Assembly: GCF_000368685.1 (NCBI RefSeq)
Contig: NZ_KB849625.1
Span: forward strand, 310,001 to 374,000
Origin: Acinetobacter baylyi DSM 14961 = CIP 107474
Lineage (GTDB): Bacteria; Pseudomonadota; Gammaproteobacteria; Pseudomonadales; Moraxellaceae
Direction of reading: 5' to 3'
Length of the DNA stretch: 64,000 nucleotides
Shown: positions 58,401-64,000 of the stretch, piece after piece
Position numbering within the stretch: position 1 is the first letter of the stretch
Layout of the letters: the number at the start of each line of letters is the position of its first letter
Notes under the pieces: generated by a model
The model's database searches: none
What the model saw: the letters and a program-made list of their open reading frames with translations, nothing else
Told to the model about the DNA's origin: nothing
Position numbers and translations under genes: made by a program

Positions 58401-59717
58401 ATTGACCAGTACATCAAGTATCGTCTGATAAGATGCAAAAACAGTCATGTGTTGCACTGCTGCCAAAGCATCAAATAAACTAATCATGGCCTCATGAGCG
58501 CGCTGAAAAGCATGACGTAATGAAGCAGGAAAATCGGTACATGCTGTACTGAGTAAGTCTTGATAAATATGTTGTAAGCTGCCACTAAAATTATGCAAAA
58601 AACGCGTTCGCTGAGTATCAGTATGGCTATGTAGCAGTGCCGCCTGCTCATTTAACCTTGCGATATATTCGCTAGCCTCATGAGAGATTCTTACCTCAAA
58701 CTCAAACTCGGCATCTAATAATTCATCAATTCCCAATTCAAGTAAGTGCGCCACAATTCCCACAGCTTGCTGCTGTTCTTTTTCGGCGATCTGTACGATC
58801 TGAGCTTGGTAATGTTGGCAACTCAATTCAAACTGATGTACTTGTTGTTGCAATTTTTGTAATGATGGATCCTGACGGATTAGCTCAATCGCCTGAGCAA
58901 TAAACTGCTGATAGTCTCGAAGCAACTTCAGTTCAAGTACAGTCAATTTGGCATGATGCAACAGCACTTGTTTAATCATCGACTCAACCGTACTACTGAC
59001 CTCAAACAATGGCATAATTTCGGCCATTGATGAGCTCCCACGTATAGTATGTAATGCTCTTAAAACGCGGTTATGATCCTCGTCATCGGGATGAGACTGA
59101 TTGAGAAAAAACGTAATATCTTGCACATAGACGGATATCTCATCTAGAAAGATATTTAAAGATTCTGAAAGTTCAACTCTAGATGGATGGTCTGACACCA
59201 AAGAAATATCAGGTTGCGCTGTAATTACAATAGTGTTCGGATATACATATGACAGTAGTGCAGGTAAAATTTGTTGTTCAAATTGTAATTGCTGCCCGAT
59301 CAAGGCATAAGGTCTTAAATCAATCTCATGCGGTTTTAGCTGTTTAAAATCATTAATCAGATCGTCTTGATACAGCTTAAAAATACAATATACAAAATCC
59401 AGTAAAAGCTGACTGAATGGCAATAATGCATTCATGACTCGAGTCAAGGTTTCTTCAACAATCCAAGCAATTTCACTGGATGCATTGGCACCTACCATTC
59501 GGCCAGTGCCTTTAAGATTGTTAAAATGACGACAGACCTCATGAATCAGTGGCATATCATCAGGATGCATTTGCCATTGCTGAAGCAAAGTATCCAGTGC
59601 ATTGAATACTTCTTCCAACTCTTCAATAAAGACTTCCAGAATTTCCTGATCTTGATCCAGATAATGATCTTCAGGTAATTCAATCGTCTCTATAAGATGA
59701 TTTACTTGTGCATCCAT
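55404..59717 (-). CDS. chpA: ChpA-type hybrid histidine kinase of the Pil-Chp system
   Basis: CheA-like kinase that controls type IV pili. From the ATG at 59717 it has 1437 residues; an in-frame TTG at 59792 would add 25. Four Hpt-like segments are visible. The first (RHFNNLKGTGRM) has Asn where the phospho-His belongs. The second (LHTIRGSSSM) and third (LHTLKGGANM) are intact. The fourth (FHRLTRSARLL) keeps His but lacks the Lys-Gly. The kinase core follows with N-box HMLRNAVDHGIED, DDGRGID and GRGVGLDIV, then a CheW-like domain and a C-terminal receiver (VVDDSVTVRK, LLDIEMPQMDG, KPF). Last gene of pilGHIJ-chpA; P. aeruginosa ChpA is much longer, with more Hpt domains. Confidence 0.93.
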   Translation of the reverse strand: MDAQVNHLIETIELPEDHYLDQDQEILEVFIEELEEVFNALDTLLQQWQMHPDDMPLIHEVCRHFNNLKGTGRMVGANASSEIAWIVEETLTRVMNALLPFSQLLLDFVYCIFKLYQDDLINDFKQLKPHEIDLRPYALIGQQLQFEQQILPALLSYVYPNTIVITAQPDISLVSDHPSRVELSESLNIFLDEISVYVQDITFFLNQSHPDDEDHNRVLRALHTIRGSSSMAEIMPLFEVSSTVESMIKQVLLHHAKLTVLELKLLRDYQQFIAQAIELIRQDPSLQKLQQQVHQFELSCQHYQAQIVQIAEKEQQQAVGIVAHLLELGIDELLDAEFEFEVRISHEASEYIARLNEQAALLHSHTDTQRTRFLHNFSGSLQHIYQDLLSTACTDFPASLRHAFQRAHEAMISLFDALAAVQHMTVFASYQTILDVLVNEVFQYKQAQCINAEREVLQHADNAYNIAEPVTSQLSSYLALDRQQDSVIALSIDPILLEIFLEESEELLASIDAEFSIWTNQPDHTDPLQHLIRFLHTLKGGANMVQLTHIGLIAHELETIYQRLIYQQLHVSESLIKIMRMVQDELAERIQQLHHQSDDYPSSHVLDVLQHIEDWIDPSVISTVSSESMPDEQPSMDFDADQDMGLKQILELKPLLSDEVDTPQSLVENMFLEEAAELLQLAEISLQQWIKQRDQRHILLELQRIFHRLTRSARLLELKFVVDMATCLEITFERISLHNFKTSAHDAVLQHAIQWLNAAIFDGEYADYHILKQKLEQLEFIEPLFPVPIEQLLTLTTPQPAFSVSGDGVEPPSMHGEWENVLPVDETNDMIRVSSDLIEKMIDLSGENTINRSRIHMDMGHFDSILGDMELAIQRLSGQLKQLDKELESQSLQTVDVFKVHRFAREQTSNLQQLSKSLTESASDLLDFKSSLTEKIRDTESLLLQQSRIQAELQENLIRTRLVPFAQLLPRLQRTVRQAATTLNRPTQLLVHNTEGELDRSILERLVMPLEHMLRNAVDHGIEDPLTRIKQGKPSIGTIELSIRRHGTDVLLTLKDDGRGIDLEHVRQKAQLLGYLQPNQISDEQELLQYIFYPGFSTASQLTQLSGRGVGLDIVQNEIKTLGGKITVSSVYGTGTSFTIRVPTTVAVSDALMVKVNDQQFALPLGKIERIVRLSPLILEQYFNSQTDRFEFENRAYKLRYLGEFVDDILVPDWSKASSEWPVLLINAHTGQQVALLVDQVVGSRGQIVVKPIGQQFTQIKMVAGATILGDGQVCLILDPLNIAQQVYSKPRHVHDLIEELGTREDRSLIMVVDDSVTVRKVTSRLLERQGYDVVTAKDGQDALEQLEHIRPSLILLDIEMPQMDGFELTRYIRQHSILNSLPIIMITSRTGEKYREIAQQLGVDDYMGKPFQEDDLLTKIQNLLAQNKAIKHSQNQ

Positions 59718-59801
59718 AACATCATGTCTTGTAAATAAACCCCGTTTTCCATTGCATTTTACCCTTTTATAAAACACATCTGATTCAAACAAATCTCATC
59801 T

Positions 59802-61235
59802 TTACTCAGATGCAAAATCAAGCTTATACGTCATGATGGCAGTACGTAATGTCTGAATAATCTCATTAAGCTGATAAACACATTGAGCCAACTCTAACTG
59901 CTCAGTTTGATTTAGAGTCTCTAAACCCTGATGATTTTGCTGTAAGGCGACAAGCTTTTGCTTAGAATGCGTCAATGTTTTTATCGCTTTTTCAATACCA
60001 TCAATATTGTGCTGTACACACCGAATCAAGTCTTTCTTTTGTTGCACGATAATATTTAAAGCATCTGCAATCGTACCAGTAAATGCCTCTGAAACTGTCG
60101 CCTGACGTCTTAGATCACCCTCTACAAAATCACTCATTTCATTCAATAATCTTAAAATCGCATTCTGATTTTGCATGCTGTCTTCGGTTTGTAGTACTTC
60201 ACTTGGCGGTGTTTCAGCACGGCGCAACCGAATTAGACGAATCAAAGCATAAGTCATAATCATCAAAAAAATGATGAGTAATCCTGAAACCAGCATTGAT
60301 AACAAACTGTTTTTTGACTGGGCAAACTCATCCAGCATATCCATCAGTTTTTCTGATTGTGTGGGAAGCTTCCAGTAAGCCTGCCATAACTGCTCAATTT
60401 CATTAGGGCGTTGAAATACCCGATTGAGTTTAGGTTGCAAAGCACTTTCATATTCCAGATGAATATTTTGTAATAGGATGCGTGATTGTGGGTCGAATGC
60501 TGATACAGACTGACCATTTAATTGAAGATCGATATTTGAACGAAATACTTTGAAGTCATCTAAAAATATATACACCGATGCAGGTGAAGTTTGCTCTGGT
60601 AAAATTGGCGTATTAATCCATTTCAATAATTTGCTGGCCAGTAATTCTTGCTGCTGTGCAACTTTAATTTCAGCAAGAGGTGCTTGCTGGCTCCGCATAC
60701 GCTCAATCAATTGAGCATAATTTGCCTGAATTTCTGGCATGGAAAGCTGCATTGCCAGATGCAAATACTGAACCTGTTTTAACAACTCTGGATGAGCTTG
60801 AATCTGATCAATACTACGCGATAACTGTTGCCATGCCTGATTTACATTTTGAAATTCGGTTGAAGAGTCATCTAAATAGGTCATTTCATGTTTAAATGAC
60901 TTCTGTGCTTCATTCAAAAGTTGGCGATTTTGAGCGGCATCGGAACGAATGGTTTCCAAAGATTGTGATAAAAAGCGATGATTTAAAATACTTAGCTGAA
61001 TCAGGCTTTTATCTACTTTACTTGTGTAAATTGAATGTTGACATAAAAAAAGTGAAAAAATAAAAGAGAATGCCAAACAGGTTAAAATAACCTGTAATAA
61101 AGAACGAGCCTTTTGCGGTGATTCAAAATAATTCGAAAACTGCTTGAGTTTAGAAGAAAACGATGAAAAAAAAGTGTCTGTTTTAAAATGTGGCTGTTGT
61201 AACGCTTTATTTTTTTTCCGATTGATTGATTCCAT
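59802..61235 (-). CDS. pilJ: PilJ-like chemoreceptor lacking the methyl-accepting signalling domain
   Basis: Receptor position of the Pil-Chp operon. Residues 46-65 and 311-333 are membrane helices enclosing a helical periplasmic region of about 245 residues. A PilJ-type HAMP-like linker is at 355-400, with EGDLRRQATVSEAFTGTIADALN at 372-394 recognisable as the PilJ motif. The protein then ends after only about 75 more residues (403-477). The signalling hairpin, including the tip motif of the GRGFAVVADEVR type that contacts CheW and the kinase, is absent. PilJ elsewhere is about 680 residues. The last part, LNEIIQTLRTAIMTYKLD, resembles the normal C-terminal helix, so an internal in-frame loss is likely. 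chpA starts just after the stop, leaving no room for a frameshifted remainder. Confidence 0.9.
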   Translation of the reverse strand: MESINRKKNKALQQPHFKTDTFFSSFSSKLKQFSNYFESPQKARSLLQVILTCLAFSFIFSLFLCQHSIYTSKVDKSLIQLSILNHRFLSQSLETIRSDAAQNRQLLNEAQKSFKHEMTYLDDSSTEFQNVNQAWQQLSRSIDQIQAHPELLKQVQYLHLAMQLSMPEIQANYAQLIERMRSQQAPLAEIKVAQQQELLASKLLKWINTPILPEQTSPASVYIFLDDFKVFRSNIDLQLNGQSVSAFDPQSRILLQNIHLEYESALQPKLNRVFQRPNEIEQLWQAYWKLPTQSEKLMDMLDEFAQSKNSLLSMLVSGLLIIFLMIMTYALIRLIRLRRAETPPSEVLQTEDSMQNQNAILRLLNEMSDFVEGDLRRQATVSEAFTGTIADALNIIVQQKKDLIRCVQHNIDGIEKAIKTLTHSKQKLVALQQNHQGLETLNQTEQLELAQCVYQLNEIIQTLRTAIMTYKLDFASE

Positions 61236-61277
61236 GATGTTTATCCCCCATTACAGCATCTGCATACCTCTTCATCA

Positions 61278-61796
61278 TCAATATTGTGAAGCATTCATAA
61301 AATCTGTATTTTTTAATAATTGACTAAATAAAAAAATATTCCACTGCTGTTGATATTGTACAAAATATCCTCGGCAATACGGTTTCAAGTCAAGTGGCAG
61401 TTGATCGTTATCCGAAAAATAGTATGCTTTATTAAAATGCTGAACCCCAAACACCTGATCTACCAACAAACCAATATAATGCTGATGATGACTAATACAC
61501 AATACTTTCTGATGATCAGAATAAGGAACGCTGGTCGAACCGATAAAACCAGCAAGATCTGAAACAGCCAGCAAACGTCCCCGAATATTGGCCAGACCTT
61601 TAAACCATTGCTGAGTATTCGGGACAGGAATACAAACAGGCGGATATATCACTTCTGCTACCTCACCTAATGGTACAACAAAATATTGTCCCAATATTTC
61701 AAAAGCAATGCCTGTCCAACGCTGATCTTGATCAATCTCATGATGCTGATCAGCATCAAGTTGCTCCAAACCAGCAGATGTGGTTGCAGAGCTCAT
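61278..61796 (-). CDS. pilI: CheW-like adaptor PilI
   Basis: Scaffold that couples the receptor to the ChpA kinase. The 172-residue protein is a single CheW domain with the typical strands FEILGQYFVVPLGEVAEVI, WFKGLANIRGRLLAVSDLAGFIG (containing the G-x-x-N-x-R-G motif that contacts receptors) and VLCISHHQHYIGLLVDQVFGVQ. The gene begins 3 bases after pilH ends, indicating tight coupling. Given the shortened PilJ, the partner of this adaptor in signalling is an open question. Confidence 0.93.
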   Translation of the reverse strand: MSSATTSAGLEQLDADQHHEIDQDQRWTGIAFEILGQYFVVPLGEVAEVIYPPVCIPVPNTQQWFKGLANIRGRLLAVSDLAGFIGSTSVPYSDHQKVLCISHHQHYIGLLVDQVFGVQHFNKAYYFSDNDQLPLDLKPYCRGYFVQYQQQWNIFLFSQLLKNTDFMNASQY

Positions 61797-61799
61797 CTT

Positions 61800-62171
61800 T
61801 TAATCATCCGTATGAATATATTGCTGGATGACTTCAATCAGCTGATTTTCATCAATGGGTTTGGTGAGATATTCACGGGCACCCTGACGTTTACCCCAGA
61901 TACGATCTGTCGCTTGGTCTTTGGTACTCACAATCACCACAGGTATATGCTTGGTTTGCTCACCCCGACAAATCTGACGTGTTGCCTGAAAACCATTTAC
62001 ACCTGGCATCACCACATCCATAAGCACCAAATCAGGCTGTTCTGCCTGCGCAAGTGTTACCCCATCTGCGCCATTGGTCGCCTCTAACACTTGGTAGCCA
62101 TGTCTGGTCAGTATGTCACGAAAACGATAAGTTTCCGTTGGTGAATCATCAACAATCAAAATACGTGCCAT
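61800..62171 (-). CDS. pilH: Response regulator PilH
   Basis: A 123-residue stand-alone receiver domain. It has the acidic pair in LIVDDSPTETYR, the phospho-acceptor aspartate in LVLMDVVMPGVNGF (near residue 53), the switch Thr/Ser in VIVSTKD and Lys in YLTKP. In the Pil-Chp system PilH moderates PilG and ChpA signalling and affects retraction. It lies 23 bases after pilG. Confidence 0.95.
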   Translation of the reverse strand: MARILIVDDSPTETYRFRDILTRHGYQVLEATNGADGVTLAQAEQPDLVLMDVVMPGVNGFQATRQICRGEQTKHIPVVIVSTKDQATDRIWGKRQGAREYLTKPIDENQLIEVIQQYIHTDD

Positions 62172-62194
62172 AAAGACCTCAAAACAATATCGTG

Positions 62195-62578
62195 TTATAC
62201 ACTGACGTGATTACGAATTGCGGTGAGCAATTCATCTTTACTAAAAGGTTTAATCAGATACTCATCTGAGCCCACAATACGTCCTTTTGCCTGATCAAAC
62301 AATCCATCCTTACTTGAAAGCATAATCACAGGAATATGTTGATAGTTTTGTGAGTTTTTAATCAGAGCACAGGTTTGATAACCATCTAAACGTGGCATCA
62401 TGATATCTACAAAAATAATATCAGGATTAGTTTGTGCAATTTTAGACAATGCTTCAAAACCATCTGTTGCGGTGACTACCGTATAGCCTTCTTTTTGTAA
62501 AAGTGTTTCAGCTGTCCGACGAATGGTTTTTGAATCATCAATTACCATGATTTTGATCACTTTGGATTTGTCTTCCAT
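62195..62578 (-). CDS. pilG: Response regulator PilG
   Basis: A 127-residue stand-alone receiver and first gene of the operon. Motifs are IMVIDDSKTIRR, the phospho-acceptor in IIFVDIMMPRLDGY, VIMLSSKDG and LIKPFSKDEL. In related bacteria PilG activates pilus extension and raises cAMP. AAGGA lies upstream of the ATG. The order pilG-pilH-pilI-pilJ-chpA with no methyltransferase (pilK) or methylesterase (chpB) gene suggests no adaptation by methylation here. Confidence 0.95.
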   Translation of the reverse strand: MEDKSKVIKIMVIDDSKTIRRTAETLLQKEGYTVVTATDGFEALSKIAQTNPDIIFVDIMMPRLDGYQTCALIKNSQNYQHIPVIMLSSKDGLFDQAKGRIVGSDEYLIKPFSKDELLTAIRNHVSV

Positions 62579-62596
62579 TCACTCGTCCTTATGGTT

Positions 62597-62614
62597 TTGC
62601 CACAAATCTGGCAA
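62597..62614. promoter_or_regulatory. Leader inverted repeat upstream of pilG
   Basis: TTGCCA-N6-TGGCAA is a perfect 6-bp inverted repeat about 20-35 bases before the pilG ATG. It could be an operator or a hairpin affecting translation initiation. Confidence 0.35.
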
Positions 62615-62739
62615 CAAGATTATGATTAAGATAGATGCATTCTGACATAGATAAAGTCTTGTTTTCAATGAATCGGCGACAAGATATTGTAGTATGCTTT
62701 GGTGGTACAAGTAGATTCTGTTCAAGACGAATAATGCTT

Positions 62740-62745
62740 TATAAT
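62740..62745 (+). promoter_or_regulatory. Possible -10 element upstream of the exported coiled-coil protein gene
   Basis: TATAAT occurs in the divergent 252-base region about 85 bases before the downstream ATG. No clear -35 box is present, so this is a weak call. Confidence 0.3.
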
Positions 62746-62830
62746 CGCGCAAACTCAAACTAATATAGCAATATTATTATTTAAAAAATAAATCCATTAA
62801 ATTTGTATTTTATACATTTGGGGAATCACC

Positions 62831-63475
62831 ATGATCATTGCAGAGAAAAATAATCAAAAGCATTTGCTGTGTCTGAGACGAATAAAATATCTCAATTTTT
62901 TACCTTTTAGTTGTCTGTTATTATCTCTAGGCGTACATGCCGCTGCCAATACCCACACCACATGGTATCGTTATTATGATCAGCGAGGTATCGCCAATAT
63001 TAGCTCTAGTGTTACGCCAGCGCACATTCGTTATGGTTATGAATCTTTGGATCAGAATATGCAGGTGATTGCACGAACACCCGCCTACAATACTCATCAA
63101 GATTTAAAACAGGCTTCGCAGCGTGAAGTTCAGGCTCGCCAAAAAGAATATGATTTAAAACTGAAACGTGCCTATGGAAATAGTAAAACAGCCAGCATTA
63201 AACGTGATGAAATATTGGGGAATATCAACAAGCAAATGATCTTTCAACAGCAGCAGCTTAAACAACAACAAAATGAACGGATTATTTTTAAGAATCAGGA
63301 AAACCAATATTTACGTCAAGGACAACGTGTTCCGCAAGCGATTTCGGCACATTTGACACAAAATGAATTACAAATTGATGCCAGTAAAGAAACCCTGCGT
63401 GACTTACAGAATCATTATCGTACCACCCAGATCCAATACACCAATATTATTGAACGCTTAAAAAAAATCGAATAA
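62831..63475 (+). CDS. Exported coiled-coil protein with DUF4124-like start
   Basis: A 214-residue protein with an N-terminal export signal after a short charged lead (hydrophobic LNFLPFSCLLLSLGVHAAA at about 25-43). The first 50 mature residues (TTWYRYYDQRGIANISSSVTP) match the DUF4124 pattern of a Y/W-x-D-x-x-G-x-x-x-x-S-x-x-P strand turn. The remainder (about 95-214) is a Gln/Lys-rich helical, probably coiled-coil region. It is divergent from pilG; a link to the pilus system is possible by position only. Its function is unknown. Confidence 0.75.
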   Translation: MIIAEKNNQKHLLCLRRIKYLNFLPFSCLLLSLGVHAAANTHTTWYRYYDQRGIANISSSVTPAHIRYGYESLDQNMQVIARTPAYNTHQDLKQASQREVQARQKEYDLKLKRAYGNSKTASIKRDEILGNINKQMIFQQQQLKQQQNERIIFKNQENQYLRQGQRVPQAISAHLTQNELQIDASKETLRDLQNHYRTTQIQYTNIIERLKKIE

Positions 63476-63531
63476 TCGTTATAATCTGAAACGAAGTAAA
63501 ATAATGAATATTCTCTAAAGGATCAACTTGC

Positions 63532-64000
63532 ATGCGTAGTGCTTCAGGCTTCATTCTTGATATATCAAAATTTAGTGTTCTTAGTCTAAGCCTGATGTTG
63601 GTGGCATGCAGTAAACCTGAATCGGATCCCCCTGCTCAAACTTCAAGCCAATCGATTGAGCTTATTGCACAAGATCTGATTGCAGTACGAACAGGAGAAC
63701 TTCAAACTAAAATTCCATTTACCGGCACAATTCGTGCGGTAAATCAGAGCTCAATACAAGCACAGGTGACTGCAACGGCTACTCAAGTCAATGCCGATGT
63801 AGGAGAAGCTGTAACAAAAAATCAGGTGTTGGTGAGATTAAATAATCAGGATAATGTTGCCCGTCTAGCACAAGCACGAGCAAATCTGGCCTCAGCACAG
63901 GCTCAGGCAGAACTGGCACATAACTTGATGCTTCGCAAAAAACGTCTGCTCGATCAGGGGTTTATTTCACGTGTGGAATATGAACAAAGTCAGGTCGACT
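63532..64000 (+). CDS. RND-efflux periplasmic adaptor (membrane fusion protein), 5' part
   Basis: The reading frame is open from the ATG at 63532 to the end of the window (156 codons) and continues outside it. The product has a lipoprotein signal (LSLMLVAC, cysteine at 26), then a beta-barrel start, TGTIRAVNQSSIQAQVTATATQVNADVGEAVTKNQVLVRL. That is the lipoyl-like half-motif of HlyD/AcrA adaptors. It then enters the alpha-hairpin (ARLAQARANLASAQAQAELA, then RLLDQGFISRVEYEQ). AAAGGA lies 9 bases before the ATG. An RND pump gene is expected next, outside the window. Confidence 0.9.
   Translation, partial: MRSASGFILDISKFSVLSLSLMLVACSKPESDPPAQTSSQSIELIAQDLIAVRTGELQTKIPFTGTIRAVNQSSIQAQVTATATQVNADVGEAVTKNQVLVRLNNQDNVARLAQARANLASAQAQAELAHNLMLRKKRLLDQGFISRVEYEQSQVD

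Noticed and set aside
59718-59792. A 25-codon N-terminal extension of ChpA from a TTG.
   Set aside because: The extension is basic and unlike the usual acidic Hpt-domain start. The ATG at 59717 was preferred, though its ribosome site is weak and the choice is not certain.

Overview
The window looks like a chromosomal segment of an Acinetobacter, most probably Acinetobacter baylyi (ADP1-like). The basis is low to moderate G+C coding sequence with gammaproteobacterial housekeeping genes, the gene orders smc-zipA-ligA and pilGHI-pilJ-chpA, and a 458-residue wax ester synthase/DGAT whose sequence I recognise from memory as AtfA of A. baylyi. No database search was possible, so the species call is inference. 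I see no transposase, phage gene, integrase, CRISPR array or replication origin.

Layout. 1-6567: ligA, zipA and smc on the minus strand (DNA ligation, division, chromosome condensation). 6.6-8.4 kb: a GntR regulator and a TauE/SafE permease. 8.4-9.9 kb: birA-coaX (biotin ligase, pantothenate kinase). 10-13.4 kb: ffh, a CcsA/YpjD-like membrane protein and dusC. 13.8-18.7 kb: a FadL-type outer membrane protein, thrH, cysH, atfA and a 57-residue microprotein. 18.8-23.2 kb: rng-maf-mreD-mreC-mreB (RNase G, nucleotide clean-up, cell shape), divergent from gatCAB at 23.4-26.7 kb. 26.7-32.4 kb is an accessory stretch: a CHAT/caspase-like C-terminal remnant, lipoproteins and exported proteins of unknown role, a TauD-type dioxygenase and a DUF1176 protein. 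32.4-34.5 kb: a LysR regulator divergent from a chromate transporter split into two half-size genes. 34.6-46.6 kb: a glycine-rich lipoprotein, an SbmA-type transporter, a DJ-1/PfpI protein, a patatin-like lipoprotein, AGCS and GltS symporters, a nitroreductase, a Bcr/CflA efflux pump, a YccS-type protein and a YcxB-type protein. 46.8-50.9 kb: a PepSY-flavoreductase fusion behind a Fur-box-like site, YdcF and a DUF2750 protein. 50.98-51.67 kb: six tRNA genes (3 Val, 3 Asp) behind one near-consensus promoter. 51.9-55.4 kb: an ElsL-like cytoplasmic L,D-carboxypeptidase, a DUF454 protein, a DUF1853 protein, an entericidin-like lipoprotein and dapE. 55.4-62.6 kb: the type IV pilus chemosensory operon pilG-pilH-pilI-pilJ-chpA. 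62.8-64.0 kb: an exported coiled-coil protein and the 5' part of an RND-efflux adaptor that runs off the window.

The observation I would follow first is in the pilus operon. PilJ keeps both membrane segments, its periplasmic region and a HAMP-like linker, but has only about 75 residues beyond them and lacks the methyl-accepting signalling hairpin that normally touches CheW and the kinase. Downstream, ChpA keeps an intact kinase core but has lost the phospho-acceptor histidine in its first Hpt domain and the Lys-Gly in another. Other leads are the immune-effector-like CHAT/caspase remnant behind gatB, the iron-linked PepSY-flavoreductase and the two-gene chromate transporter.
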